A DNA stretch of 64,000 nucleotides, from contig NZ_CP061771.1 in the NCBI RefSeq assembly GCF_011751885.2, forward strand, positions 186,001 to 250,000. The letters are read 5' to 3'. The notes beneath the pieces are model-generated. The model saw only the letters and a list, made by a program, of their open reading frames with translations, searched no databases and was not told the DNA's origin. This document shows, one piece after another, positions 26,458 through 35,220 of this stretch. The translations under genes were made by a program, and so were the position numbers. Source of the stretch: Salinibacterium sp. ZJ450. GTDB taxonomy: Bacteria; Actinomycetota; Actinomycetes; Actinomycetales; Microbacteriaceae. How positions within the stretch are numbered: the first letter of the stretch is position 1; the number at the start of each line of letters is the position of its first letter.

Positions 26458-26864
26458 CCGTCATCGTGGACCTGACCGTTGGCGACATCATCGCCGAGAA
26501 GACCTTCCACCTGACCCGCGACTCGCTCGTGCGGTACGCGGGAGCGTCGGGCGACTTCAACCCGATCCACTACCGCGACGACGTCGCGGAGTCGGTGGGC
26601 CTGCCCGGCGTCCTGGCGCACGGCATGCTCACCATGGGGTTCGCGGTGCAGCCGGTCGTCGACTTCATCGGAGACAGCGGCAAGGTCGTCGACTACCAGG
26701 TCAAGTTCACCCGCCCGGTGGTCGTTGACGGCACGGATGGCGCGGACGTCACCGTGGTCGCCAAGGTCGGCGCCGTGGACGCCGCCGGTGCCCGCATCGA
26801 CCTCACCGTGGCCTACGGCGGGCAGACCGTGCTCGGCAAGGCCCAGGTGCGCGTCACACTGTGA
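26454..26864 (+). CDS. MaoC-like dehydratase, catalytic subunit (HadB-like)
   Basis: A 136-residue single hot-dog protein with the hydratase-2 motif: Y-A-G-A-S-G-D-F-N-P-I-H near residues 24-35 (catalytic Asp and His), followed by G-L-P-G-V-L-A-H-G-M. It is likely the active partner of the preceding subunit. The start overlaps the previous stop (ATGA) and the stop overlaps the murB start (GTGA), so the three genes are translationally coupled. Confidence 0.9.
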   Translation: MTVIVDLTVGDIIAEKTFHLTRDSLVRYAGASGDFNPIHYRDDVAESVGLPGVLAHGMLTMGFAVQPVVDFIGDSGKVVDYQVKFTRPVVVDGTDGADVTVVAKVGAVDAAGARIDLTVAYGGQTVLGKAQVRVTL

Positions 26865-27958
26865 ACCTCGCTGACCTGACCACGCTGCGGGTCGGCGGTC
26901 CCGCCCACCGCATCGTCGCGCCGCTCACCACGCAGGAACTCATCGACACCACCCTCGAGGTCTGGGGGTCGGGCGAGAACTGGCTGTTGCTTGGCGGCGG
27001 CTCGAACGTGGTGATTAGCGATGAGGGCTTCGACGGCACGGTGATCCGCGTGGTGACGCCCGGCATCGAGGTGTTCCGGTCGGGTCCGGACGCCGCCACC
27101 GCCACCGTCCGCATTCGCGTGCAGGCCGGCCAGAACTGGGACGAACTCGTGGCCTGGACCGTCGAGAACGGCTGGGCGGGCATCGAGGCGCTCTCCGGCA
27201 TCCCCGGCTCGGTCGGCGCCGCTCCGATCCAGAACATCGGCGCCTACGGTCAAGAGCTCTCCGCAGCCCTCGTCGCCGTCGACTTCCTCGACTACGAGTC
27301 GGGCGAGCTCGAGCGACTCACCGCAGACCAACTGGGACTCGGCTACCGCACCAGCACTTTCAAGCGCGGCCGCGCCGGACTCGTCCTGGCCGTCGAACTC
27401 GAGCTGACCGACACCGGCGGCACCAGCCAGCCGATCGCCTACGCCCAACTGGCCACCGCCCTGGGCGCCCCGCTCGGCGACCGGGTTGCGCTGAGCGGGG
27501 TGCGGGATGCCGTGCTGGCGCTGCGCGCGTCGAAGGGCATGGTGCTGGATGCTGCCGACCCCGACTCGGTCAGTGCCGGGTCGTTCTTCACCAACCCGAT
27601 CGTGAGCGAGAACTTCGCCAGGTCGCTGCCCACAGACGCGCCACGCTGGTCGATGGCGCCTGATGTCGCGGACCGGGTGGTGCCGCTCGGCTTCGAGCCG
27701 GCGCTGCCGCCGCCGCCCGCCGACGACCGGGTGAAGCTCAGCGCCGCCTGGCTGATCGAGCGTTCGGGCATCTCACGGGGGTTCCGGCTGCCCGGCTCCC
27801 GCGCCGCCGTCTCGAGCAAGCACACCCTCGCGCTGACCAACACCGGCGGCGCCACCGCCGACGAGATCCTGCAGCTGGCCCGGTACGTGCAGACCCGGGT
27901 GATGTCCGAGTTCGGTGTGCAGCTGCATCCGGAGCCTGTGATCGTCAGCAGCGACTAG
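26861..27958 (+). CDS. murB: UDP-N-acetylenolpyruvoylglucosamine reductase
   Basis: A 365-residue flavoenzyme that reduces UDP-GlcNAc-enolpyruvate to UDP-MurNAc with NADPH in peptidoglycan precursor synthesis. The FAD site is seen as L-G-G-G-S-N-V-V-I-S near residue 44, with S-G-I-P-G-S-V-G-A-A-P-I-Q-N-I-G-A-Y-G near residue 110. The catalytic Ser is in A-G-S-F-F-T-N-P near residue 243, and the catalytic Glu in H-P-E-P near the C-terminus. Start GTG 26861. MurB next to MaoC dehydratase genes is a conserved actinobacterial neighbourhood. Confidence 0.95.
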   Translation: MNLADLTTLRVGGPAHRIVAPLTTQELIDTTLEVWGSGENWLLLGGGSNVVISDEGFDGTVIRVVTPGIEVFRSGPDAATATVRIRVQAGQNWDELVAWTVENGWAGIEALSGIPGSVGAAPIQNIGAYGQELSAALVAVDFLDYESGELERLTADQLGLGYRTSTFKRGRAGLVLAVELELTDTGGTSQPIAYAQLATALGAPLGDRVALSGVRDAVLALRASKGMVLDAADPDSVSAGSFFTNPIVSENFARSLPTDAPRWSMAPDVADRVVPLGFEPALPPPPADDRVKLSAAWLIERSGISRGFRLPGSRAAVSSKHTLALTNTGGATADEILQLARYVQTRVMSEFGVQLHPEPVIVSSD

Positions 27959-27996
27959 CAATTCCGCCGGAGCTGCGATTGCTCGGGCGATGACCC

Positions 27997-28082
27997 GCGC
28001 AGAATGGCAGTGTTTCGTGACGACACGCCGCCCGCGGGCGCCGTCGACCGGAGTGTCGCCCCCGATCGCTGCCGTTCTGCGC
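27997..28082. repeat. 86-bp palindromic intergenic element, copy 3
   Basis: Begins GCGCAGAATGGCAG and ends CTGCCGTTCTGCGC, with internal GACACGCCGC and a facing GGAGTGTCG. It lies between the convergent murB and NarL-type regulator genes, where it could also act as a terminator. Confidence 0.87.
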
Positions 28083-28104
28083 GCCGGGCACGTCGTGGCG
28101 GCGG

Positions 28105-28734
28105 CTACAGCAGCCGCAGCTCCATCGCCAGGGTCACCGCGCGGGTGCGGTCGTCGACGCCGAGCTTCTCGAACACGTGCAGCAGGTGCGTCTTCACGGT
28201 CGCCTCGCTGAGGAACAGGGTGCGGGCGATCGCCGGGTTGCTCTGCCCCTGCGCGACCAGGCGCAGCACCTCCAGCTCGCGCGGGGTGAGCGTCGGCGTC
28301 GGCGGGCGTCGCATCGAGTCCACCAGTTTCGCCGCGATCGACGGGGCCAGCGCCACCTCGCCGCGGGCGACCGAGCGGATGCCGGCGAGCAACTCCTCCT
28401 GCGGCGCGGCCTTCAGCAGGTAGCCGCTGGCCCCGGCCTCGATCGCAGTGAGGATCGCGGCATCCGTCTCATACGTCGTCAACACGACAACGCGGATGTC
28501 GGGCTGCGCGGCGAGGATTCGGCTGGTGGCCTCGTCACCGTCGAGTTCGGGCATGCGCAGGTCCATCAGTATCAAGTCGGGGGCAAGCTCGGCCGCCAAC
28601 TTCACCGCTTCTAGGCCGTTGGTGGCCTCGCCGACCACCGCCAGGTCGGGGAACTCCTGCAGCATCGCCACGATGCCGCCGCGCACGATGGGGTGGTCGT
28701 CGGCGACCAGGATGCGGATCGGGGTGTCGGTCAT
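28105..28734 (-). CDS. NarL/LuxR-family response regulator
   Basis: A 209-residue regulator. The receiver has D-D-H at residues 11-13, phospho-acceptor Asp in I-L-M-D-L-R near 56, and K-A-A in place of K-P near residue 106. The C-terminal LuxR helix-turn-helix is L-T-P-R-E-L-E-V-L-R-L-V-A-Q-G to V-K-T-H-L-L-H-V-F. It overlaps the end of the kinase gene by four bases. Together with the two ABC genes upstream it forms an exporter-plus-sensor module. Confidence 0.93.
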   Translation of the reverse strand: MTDTPIRILVADDHPIVRGGIVAMLQEFPDLAVVGEATNGLEAVKLAAELAPDLILMDLRMPELDGDEATSRILAAQPDIRVVVLTTYETDAAILTAIEAGASGYLLKAAPQEELLAGIRSVARGEVALAPSIAAKLVDSMRRPPTPTLTPRELEVLRLVAQGQSNPAIARTLFLSEATVKTHLLHVFEKLGVDDRTRAVTLAMELRLL

Positions 28735-29927
28735 GAGGCCTCCTGCCGGCTCGGCTCGGCGGCGGGTACCCCTTCGCCCGCGACGGCGACGCCGCCAGGC
28801 ATCGTCATGGTCAGCACCGTCCCGGAGGCGTCGCTCGCCACGTCGAGCGAACCGCCGACGAGCCCGAGCCTGTCCCGCATGCCGGGCAGCCCGAAACCCA
28901 CGCCGGAGTGCCGCGCGATCCCCACCCCGTCGTCGCGCACGGTGAGGGTTACCTCGCCCTCGTGCTCACGCAGCGCGATGCGCACGCTGCTGGCGTGCGC
29001 GTGCTTGCGCACGTTGGCGAGGGACTCCTGCGAGCAGCGCAGCAGCACCACCTCCCGGTCGCGGGCGAGCGTCGGCAGCGCGGTGTCCGCGTCCACGTCG
29101 ACGGTGACGCCGGTTTCGCGTTCGAAGCGTGCGGCCAGTCGCCGGAGCGCCGGCACGATGCCGCCGTCGACGGCCACCGGCACGCCGGCGGCCACCAACG
29201 TGCGGGTCTCCACGAGCGATTCGCGGGCGCTTTCCTCGAGCAGCTCCAGCCGTCCGCGCACACGCTCCAGGTCACCGACATCCGCATCTCGTCTGGCGCT
29301 CTGCACCAGCATCACGATGCCGGTGAGGCTCTGGGCGAGAGTGTCGTGCAGTTCGCGGGCCATGCGTTCCCGTTCGAAGGTTGCACCGGCATCCCGGTGC
29401 AACACCGCCAGCTGCTCCTGCGCCGCGGTGAGCTCCTCGAGCAGCCGGCCGCGTTCTGCGGAATGAACCTCGACGGAACTGATCCAGAACCCGATCGCCA
29501 TGCTCAGCGCGAATGAGAAGCCCATGGTCAAGAGGATGAGTGGAACGGATGTCGCTTCCTGACCGAACGCCAGGAAGAAGCCGCTGCCCACGGCGACGGC
29601 CACCAGCACGTTGGTGACCATCACCTCGCGCCTCGTCCGCGAGAAGGTCCACGCGAACGGGAAGGCGAGCGCCTGCAGGATCGCGGTGTTCGGTGAGAAC
29701 GAGATGGCGGTTGCGAGCAGCACCAGTAACACGGCGAAGAAGGTCACACCAACCGCGCGCGACTGGAACGACCGTCGGCCGAACGCGAACCAGCTGGCGG
29801 GAACCAGGGCCAGCGCGATCACGGCGCCAGCCCCGTGGGCCGGGTCCTCTGCTGAGAGCAGGACAACGAGCACCAGCAGCAGTGGCACGCCGCTGAACAC
29901 GACGTGCCACCACTTCAAAGTTTGCAT
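28731..29927 (-). CDS. Sensor histidine kinase (HisKA_3 type)
   Basis: A 398-residue kinase with five or six membrane segments in the first 150 residues, a coiled region, then a HisKA_3 dimerisation domain with the phospho-acceptor motif R-E-L-H-D-T-L-A-Q-S near residue 193. The ATPase domain has N-V-R-K-H-A, D-D-G-V-G-I and G-L-P-G-M-R-D-R. This DesK-like layout usually senses the membrane or an antimicrobial agent. ATG 29927 follows GGTGAGGAT. It is cotranscribed with the ABC-2 permease 36 bp upstream. Confidence 0.92.
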   Translation of the reverse strand: MQTLKWWHVVFSGVPLLLVLVVLLSAEDPAHGAGAVIALALVPASWFAFGRRSFQSRAVGVTFFAVLLVLLATAISFSPNTAILQALAFPFAWTFSRTRREVMVTNVLVAVAVGSGFFLAFGQEATSVPLILLTMGFSFALSMAIGFWISSVEVHSAERGRLLEELTAAQEQLAVLHRDAGATFERERMARELHDTLAQSLTGIVMLVQSARRDADVGDLERVRGRLELLEESARESLVETRTLVAAGVPVAVDGGIVPALRRLAARFERETGVTVDVDADTALPTLARDREVVLLRCSQESLANVRKHAHASSVRIALREHEGEVTLTVRDDGVGIARHSGVGFGLPGMRDRLGLVGGSLDVASDASGTVLTMTMPGGVAVAGEGVPAAEPSRQEAS

Positions 29928-29963
29928 ATCCTCACCTTGCCACCCTCCGGCGCGCGCCGTAGG

Positions 29964-30860
29964 TCAGCTGTCCTTGCGGATCCAGCGGAACGTCAGTCTG
30001 CAGAGGATTAGACCCGCCACCAGCCAGACGCCGAGCCACAGCCCGACACCGGCCAGATCCCAGACGCCGCCCACCTCGAGCGCCTCAAAGTTCTCCGGCA
30101 GGAACACATTGCGCATCCCCTGCGCCATCCACTTCAGCGGGAAGGCGCTGGCGAACCCCTGCAGCCAGTCCGGCAGCTGCGAGAACGGCAGATACACACC
30201 CGATATGAACTGCAGCAGCAACACGATCGGGATCACGACCGCGGTCGCCGATTTTCCGGAGCGCGGAACGCCGCTCAGTGCGATTCCGAGGGCAGCGGAT
30301 GTCACGATGCCCAACACGAACACCCAAAGGAAGGTGAGCCACTTCTCTGGCTCGCTGGGCAGAGGCACCCCGAAGGCGAGTGCTGCGACGCCGACGATCA
30401 GCGCCGCCTGCAGCACGCCGGTGACGAAGACCTGGCCGATCTTGCCGATGAAGTAGCTGAATACCGGCAGCGGAGAGCCGGCGAGCCGCTTCAGGGTGCC
30501 GTCGCTCTTCTCCGTCGCGATGTCCACAGCGAGGTTCTGCACCCCGCTCAGCAGCAGGCCCGCCGCGAGCATCGCCGGCAGGTAGAACCAGGCGGCGGTC
30601 ACGTCGTTGCCGTCGGCGTCCTGGCCGAAGCTCGCCTCGCTGAACGCGACCGAGAAGATCAGCAGCATGATGATCGGGAACAGGAAGGTGAAGACCAGGC
30701 CGTCCTTCTGCCGGAAGTAACTCTTCACCTCGTACCCGACCCGCCGGACGCCGAGGGCGAGGGCGTTCGGGCGGGTGCGGTTGCGGTTGCCGCCTCCGCT
30801 GGTTAGGCCGACTTCGCTGGTTGAGCCGACTCCGCTGGTTGAGCCTGTCGAAACCGTCAT
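29964..30860 (-). CDS. ABC-2 type transporter permease
   Basis: A 298-residue membrane subunit of a drug- or lipid-export type ABC transporter, with six membrane segments and an F-P-I-I-M-L-L-I-F-S-V-A-F first segment. After it come the amphipathic T-E-K-S-D-G-T-L-K-R-L region and S-G-V-Y-L-P. The extreme N-terminus (residues about 5-22, Ser/Thr/Gly/Val rich) is encoded by three 18-bp direct repeats and looks like a recent in-frame expansion. Its start overlaps the ATPase stop by four bases. Confidence 0.9.
   Translation of the reverse strand: MTVSTGSTSGVGSTSEVGLTSGGGNRNRTRPNALALGVRRVGYEVKSYFRQKDGLVFTFLFPIIMLLIFSVAFSEASFGQDADGNDVTAAWFYLPAMLAAGLLLSGVQNLAVDIATEKSDGTLKRLAGSPLPVFSYFIGKIGQVFVTGVLQAALIVGVAALAFGVPLPSEPEKWLTFLWVFVLGIVTSAALGIALSGVPRSGKSATAVVIPIVLLLQFISGVYLPFSQLPDWLQGFASAFPLKWMAQGMRNVFLPENFEALEVGGVWDLAGVGLWLGVWLVAGLILCRLTFRWIRKDS
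30795..30848 (-). repeat. Three in-frame 18-bp direct repeats inside the permease 5' end
   Basis: Units of 18 bp share the core CGCTGGTT(G/A)(A/G)GCC and encode six-residue blocks such as S-T-S-G-V-G and S-T-S-E-V-G. The last unit continues into GAGCCTGTCGAAAC, a word I recall as common in Microbacteriaceae intergenic DNA. That suggests the coding region grew out of a repeat-bearing sequence. Confidence 0.75.
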
Positions 30861-31738
30861 GATGCCCGCTCCAATTCGATGATTTCGGTGGCGTGGTGTC
30901 CGACCAGGCCGAGGTACACGTCTTCCAGGGTGGGTCGCACCACCTCGAGGCCGTCGGGCTCATGCCCGAGAGCATCGAACAGTTGCGCCACAACCGCCCC
31001 GGGCTCCCGGGTGCGTCGCTCCTGGGGCACGCCGTTCTCCCGCCAGCGCACCAGGGGGACCCGAGCATCCGGAGCGCCGATCTCGTCGATCCGCCCGATG
31101 TCGACGAGCCCGCCGTTCGCGATGATGCCGGCGCGGTCACCGAGTTGCGCGGCCTCGTCCAGGTAGTGCGTGGTGAGCAGGATCGTGGTGCCCTCGTCGC
31201 TCAGCTCGCGCACCAGGTCCCAGAACTGCCGCCTGGCCTCCGGGTCGAAGCCGGTGGTCGGCTCGTCGAGGAAGAGCAGTTCCGGCCGGCCGACGATGCC
31301 GAGTGCCACGTCCACCCGGCGACGCTGCCCGCCGGACAGGGTGCGGATCAGGGCACCCGCCTTCTGCTCCAGCCCGACGGCGGCGATCACCTCGTCGACG
31401 TTGCGCGGGTTTGGGTAGAAGCTGGCGAAGTGGGCGAGCTGCTCCCGCACGGTGACGTTGCCCTGCTCGCCGGTCTCCTGCAGCACGATGCCGAGCCGCG
31501 CCTTCCAGTCGAGCCGGCCGCGCTGCGGGTCCTCGCCGAGTACGGTGACCTCGCCGCTCGTGCGGTCGCGATAGCCCTCGAGGATCTCGATGGTGGTGGA
31601 CTTGCCGGCCCCGTTCGGGCCGAGCAGGGCGAAGGTCTCGCCGCGATGGATGTCGAAGCTCACGCCGTCGACGGCGGAGAAGTCACCGTACGTCTTGCGC
31701 AGGTCGCGCACGCGGACGGCCAGGTCTGAAGAGGTCAT
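30857..31738 (-). CDS. ABC transporter ATP-binding protein (exporter)
   Basis: A 293-residue ATPase with Walker A G-P-N-G-A-G-K-S-T near residue 40, Q-loop L-Q-E-T-G-E-Q, signature L-S-G-G-Q-R-R-R near residue 139, Walker B L-L-F-L-D-E-P-T-T-G-F-D, and H-loop T-T-H-Y-L-D-E-A. A C-terminal extension of about 75 residues is of the DrrA/CcmA type. It couples to the ABC-2 permease encoded immediately downstream. Start ATG 31738 places the nucleotide domain at the N-terminus. Confidence 0.92.
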   Translation of the reverse strand: MTSSDLAVRVRDLRKTYGDFSAVDGVSFDIHRGETFALLGPNGAGKSTTIEILEGYRDRTSGEVTVLGEDPQRGRLDWKARLGIVLQETGEQGNVTVREQLAHFASFYPNPRNVDEVIAAVGLEQKAGALIRTLSGGQRRRVDVALGIVGRPELLFLDEPTTGFDPEARRQFWDLVRELSDEGTTILLTTHYLDEAAQLGDRAGIIANGGLVDIGRIDEIGAPDARVPLVRWRENGVPQERRTREPGAVVAQLFDALGHEPDGLEVVRPTLEDVYLGLVGHHATEIIELERAS

Positions 31739-31902
31739 GCCTCCATGCTGGCGAAGGCCGCGACATCCGACCAGTGATGCACCGGCTGAATTCGGCTCAA
31801 CCGATCGGTGGATGCCGCGGGCTTGACCCGCTCGTGTCTGACGCCGACCCGATGCCGACGGCGACCCCGACGCCAACCCCCGGGCTGCCGTCGAGTGCCG
31901 CT

Positions 31903-31957
31903 CAGGTCTGCCCTTTAGTCCTTCCCGGCGAGTGGGAAAGACCAAACGGCAGACCTC
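31903..31957. repeat. 55-bp palindromic element, pair 1 left
   Basis: Arms CAGGTCTGCC...TAGTCCTTCCC and GGGAAAGACC...GGCAGACCTC pair around a short GGCGAGT loop. It belongs to a four-copy family of fixed 55-bp length. Confidence 0.82.
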
Positions 31958-31995
31958 ACGTGGGCCGCAGGCGGCGTGCGATGCCGAGTTGCTCT

Positions 31996-32050
31996 CAAGT
32001 GAGCCATTTGGTCCTTCCCGACGCTTCGGAAGGACTAAACGCCAGACCTC
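31996..32050. repeat. 55-bp palindromic element, pair 1 right
   Basis: Same family: core GGTCCTTCC facing GGAAGGACT and ending CCAGACCTC, with a decayed outer left arm. It lies 38 bp from its partner at 31903-31957. Confidence 0.78.
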
Positions 32051-32117
32051 ACAAACCGGGCCAGATCAGCGACCTGCTGGTGGGATGCTCGCCCCACCAG
32101 GGACCGTCAGTGCCCAC

Positions 32118-32369
32118 TCAGAGACGGTCCTGATCCCGAGACTCGGGCCGTGGCCCCGCCTCGGCGCTCGCCGAACCGGGGCGTGCCGTCTTGAGGATCA
32201 GGCCGAGAATGCCGCCGAGCACCAGCACGGCGCCGATCCCGCCGATCGCCCCGACGACGAGCACGGTGGGGTTGAGGGCGCTGAGGTCGGCCAGGCTGCC
32301 CACGAGGAACGCTGCCGCGACGGCGAGGATGAAGCATCCCCAGACGATGGTGGAAACCCGGGTCTTCAT
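32118..32369 (-). CDS. Small two-TM membrane protein
   Basis: An 83-residue protein with two membrane segments (about residues 7-29 and 34-60) and a charged C-terminal tail ending R-D-Q-D-R-L. I recognise no family beyond a resemblance to short membrane proteins often encoded with PspC genes. Its start overlaps the stop of the PspC-domain gene by four bases, so the two are coupled. Confidence 0.8.
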   Translation of the reverse strand: MKTRVSTIVWGCFILAVAAAFLVGSLADLSALNPTVLVVGAIGGIGAVLVLGGILGLILKTARPGSASAEAGPRPESRDQDRL

Positions 32370-33967
32370 CGCAGTTCTCCTTCGGTGATGATGGTGATCT
32401 CGCCGGCGCCCAGCATGACGGTGAGTGAAATTTCGCGGGCCAGCTCGTCCCAGTCGGCGCCGGCCGGAAGCAGCTGATGGAAGCCCTGCAAGCCGGAATC
32501 GGTGCTGCCGTCCGGCTGGCGCAGCTCGGCGTCTCCGACGCCCGAGCGCAGGTTGAGGCTGGCGGCGGTGTCGTCGGGCAGAATCACCGTGGTGTCCCCT
32601 GCGCCGAGCAGCAGCGTGACCGAGCCGTACTGGTGGCCGTTGCCGCGCACCGCAGGCCGCGGGGCGCCGTCCCAGTAGTCGCTCAGGTCGACCACAGGCT
32701 GACCGGCGCCGACCAGGTAGGTGACGCTGGTCTGGTCGCGGTACTGCGGCGCGAACTCGGGATTGCCGGCGAACACGATCCGGCCGCCGATCGAGAGAAC
32801 GGATGTCGCGATCAACGCCGCCGCGACCACCCAGGCCATGCCGCTGGCGCCACCGCTGCGCTTGCCCATCACGCCGTTGCCGATGACGGCGAGGCCGAGC
32901 ACGCCGAGGGTGGTGGCGAGTCCGGCGACCACCGCGGTGTTGGTGAGTGTGCCGTCGCCGACCAGCATCATCACCCCGGCACCCGCGACGAGCGCGACGC
33001 CGATCGTGATCAGGCTGTACAGCGGGTTCGACCGGGTGCGGTCGAGCTCCTCCCGGTAGGCGGCGGCGCGGGCATCGCGCTCCCGCTTCTGCTCGGCGGC
33101 GCGCGCGGCGGTCGCGGCGCGCTGCGCATCCCGCTGGTCGCGCACGTACTGGTCGCGTTCCTGCTTAAAGCGCTCCTGCTGTTCCTTCCAGGCGGCGAGC
33201 TCCGCGGCATCCGTCGGCGCCGCACCCGCATTCGGCAGCGGCACGGTGGGCTGGGTGGCGATGGGCGGCACCAGGCCGGCGGCGTCCGGGGAGGCCGAGC
33301 CGAACGGCACCGTGGACGCCGCCGAGTTGAACACCTCGGAGCCGTACGGCACGGTGGCCGGGTCGGTGTCGGTGGTCGCCGGCACCACGGTCGGGCCGGA
33401 CGGGTCGGATGTCGCGGATCCCTGCGCGCTCGACCGGCGGGACAGCCACACCGCGAACCACACTGCGGCGCCCACCACGGCAAGGGTCCAGAAGACGCGG
33501 AGCACGTCGCCGAAGTTGCCGTCGACCGACCACCACGGGAAGATCGGCCCCACGAACGGCAGCGCGACGTTCGCGCCGGGAAGCAGCTCGAGCAACACCA
33601 TCAGGCCGGCGCCGGCCACCGGGGCTTCGAAGCGTCCGCGGCTCAGTTCCTCGGCGTGGATCTTGCCGGTGTGGTCGGGCAGCAGCATCCAGGCGGCGGC
33701 GTAGAGCAGCAGCACCGGGGCGCCGAGCAGCCCCACCACCACGAGGATGCCGCGCACGATCAGCGGGTCGATGTTCAACCGCTGGGCGATGCCCGCGGCC
33801 ACGCCGCCGATCCAGCCCGGCTGACGTGTCAGGTCAAGGTTTCGGAGCCAGGCGAAGAATCGGTTGCTGGCCGGCTGCGCAGGCGGCGGCTGCGAGAAAT
33901 ACGGCGGCTGTGGCTGCGGACCCGGCTGCGGTGCATCCGGCGTCTCGGGGAAGGATTCGGTGGGCAT
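32366..33967 (-). CDS. PspC-domain membrane protein with C-terminal adhesin-like region
   Basis: A 533-residue protein. A Pro-rich N-terminus is followed by a PspC domain at about residues 40-100 (G-W-I-G-G-V-A-A-G-I-A-Q-R-L-N, then V-R-G-I-L-V-V-V-G). Further membrane segments, a cytoplasmic Arg/Glu/Gln-rich coiled-coil-like stretch (W-K-E-Q-Q-E-R-F-K-Q-E-R-D) and a C-terminal beta-rich region (G-A-G-D-T-T-V-I-L-P) come next. The C-terminal region resembles the toastrack/LiaF-like fold found with PspC. It is divergent from a kinase that itself begins with PspC, which suggests a stress-sensing set for the cell envelope. Confidence 0.85.
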   Translation of the reverse strand: MPTESFPETPDAPQPGPQPQPPYFSQPPPAQPASNRFFAWLRNLDLTRQPGWIGGVAAGIAQRLNIDPLIVRGILVVVGLLGAPVLLLYAAAWMLLPDHTGKIHAEELSRGRFEAPVAGAGLMVLLELLPGANVALPFVGPIFPWWSVDGNFGDVLRVFWTLAVVGAAVWFAVWLSRRSSAQGSATSDPSGPTVVPATTDTDPATVPYGSEVFNSAASTVPFGSASPDAAGLVPPIATQPTVPLPNAGAAPTDAAELAAWKEQQERFKQERDQYVRDQRDAQRAATAARAAEQKRERDARAAAYREELDRTRSNPLYSLITIGVALVAGAGVMMLVGDGTLTNTAVVAGLATTLGVLGLAVIGNGVMGKRSGGASGMAWVVAAALIATSVLSIGGRIVFAGNPEFAPQYRDQTSVTYLVGAGQPVVDLSDYWDGAPRPAVRGNGHQYGSVTLLLGAGDTTVILPDDTAASLNLRSGVGDAELRQPDGSTDSGLQGFHQLLPAGADWDELAREISLTVMLGAGEITIITEGELR

Positions 33968-34071
33968 GGTTCGATGCTTGCAGGTTCCCGGCATCCGCTG
34001 CCATAGGGTTTTCCCCTGATCGCACCCTGAAACCCGTCAGAAGAGCGCCCGCGGCGTGCTTGGATTTGATC

Positions 34072-35220
34072 GTGTCCTTCCCTGCCCGCGCCCCAATGAC
34101 TCGCCCGCGTCACGCGATGATCGGCGGTGTCTGCGCCGGACTCGCCGCCCACCTCGGCGTGCCGGTGCCCGTGGTGCGCCTGCTGATGGTGCTCGCGGCG
34201 TTCCTCGGCGGCGCCGGTGTGCTGTTTTATCTGTGGCTCTGGGCGCTCACCCCGCTTGAGCTGGCACCGGATGCCGCGGGCGAGGTTCGTCGCCGGTTCC
34301 CGACCGCCCCGATCCTGGTCGCGCTCGCCGGGGTGACCGCGATCATCTCGCTGCTGCTGGCGGAGGCCAGCGGCGCCGACGCGGCGTTCCTCGTGCTGGC
34401 GACGATCCTGCTGGCGGGCGGCGCCGTGGCGTGGAGCCTGCTGTTCGACCGGCGGGATCCCGAGCGGTCCGAGCGGTACGGCGTGATCGTGCGCACCGTC
34501 GCGGCCGCGCTTATGCTGGTCACCGCGGTGCTGCTGCTGTCCACGGAGCCGATGGTGCTCACCACGGTGCTCTCGGTTGCGATGATCATCGCCGGAGTTG
34601 GCGTGCTGGTGGCCCCGTACGTGGTGCGACTTTGGACCGAGCTCATCGCCGAGCGCAGCGCCCGGGTGCGCGAGGAGAGCCGCGCCGAGGTGGCCGCGCA
34701 CCTGCACGACTCCGTGTTGCAGACCCTGGCCCTGATCCAGAACCGGGCCGGGGCATCCACCGAGATCGCCCGGATCGCCCGCGCCCAGGAACGCGAGCTG
34801 CGCGACTGGCTGTTCGCCGGAACCAGGCCAAGCGACGGCGACTTCGCCTCCGAGCTGCGCGAGATCGCCTCCGAGATCGAGCTGCAGCTGCCGGTGCGCT
34901 TCGACATCGTCACCACCGGAGACTTCACCGATCGCACCTTCCCGCCGGTGCTCGCCGCCGCCCGGGAGGCGATGCTGAACGCGGCCAGGCACGCCGGAGG
35001 CGACGTGTCCGTGTACGTCGAGCTGTCGACATCCGCCCTCGACGTGTTCATCCGCGACCGCGGTCCCGGATTCGCGCTCGATGCGGTGCCGGACGGCCGG
35101 CTGGGCGTGAAAGGCTCGATCATCGGCCGGATGTCGCGGCACGGCGGCACCGCGACCGTCACCTCAAGCGACACCGGCACCGAGATCCACCTGCACCTCG
35201 AGACGGGAGACGGTAAATGA
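34072..35220 (+). CDS. PspC-domain sensor histidine kinase
   Basis: About 382 residues. A PspC domain sits at the N-terminus (residues about 10-65, M-I-G-G-V-C-A-G-L-A-A-H-L-G), with four or more further membrane segments. A dimerisation/H-box H-L-H-D-S-V-L-Q-T-L-A-L near residue 218 and a GHKL ATPase domain (A-A-R-E-A-M-L-N-A-A-R-H-A, D-R-G-P-G-F) follow. PspC fused to a kinase is an actinobacterial arrangement associated with LiaFSR-like envelope stress control. The start is uncertain: GTG 34072 or ATG 34096, neither with a clear ribosome-binding site. Confidence 0.88.
   Translation: MSFPARAPMTRPRHAMIGGVCAGLAAHLGVPVPVVRLLMVLAAFLGGAGVLFYLWLWALTPLELAPDAAGEVRRRFPTAPILVALAGVTAIISLLLAEASGADAAFLVLATILLAGGAVAWSLLFDRRDPERSERYGVIVRTVAAALMLVTAVLLLSTEPMVLTTVLSVAMIIAGVGVLVAPYVVRLWTELIAERSARVREESRAEVAAHLHDSVLQTLALIQNRAGASTEIARIARAQERELRDWLFAGTRPSDGDFASELREIASEIELQLPVRFDIVTTGDFTDRTFPPVLAAAREAMLNAARHAGGDVSVYVELSTSALDVFIRDRGPGFALDAVPDGRLGVKGSIIGRMSRHGGTATVTSSDTGTEIHLHLETGDGK

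Larger units (their letters stand above)
31739..32117. other. Non-coding stretch with paired palindromes
   Basis: Upstream of the exporter operon and downstream of the small membrane protein gene. It carries two 55-bp palindromic elements (31903-31957 and 31996-32050) and presumably the exporter promoter. I see no gene. Confidence 0.65.

Noticed and set aside
31903-32050. The 55-bp palindromes as simple Rho-independent terminators
   Set aside because: They lack T-runs, share sequence and exact length between distant loci, and occur upstream of genes, so a repeat family explains them better.
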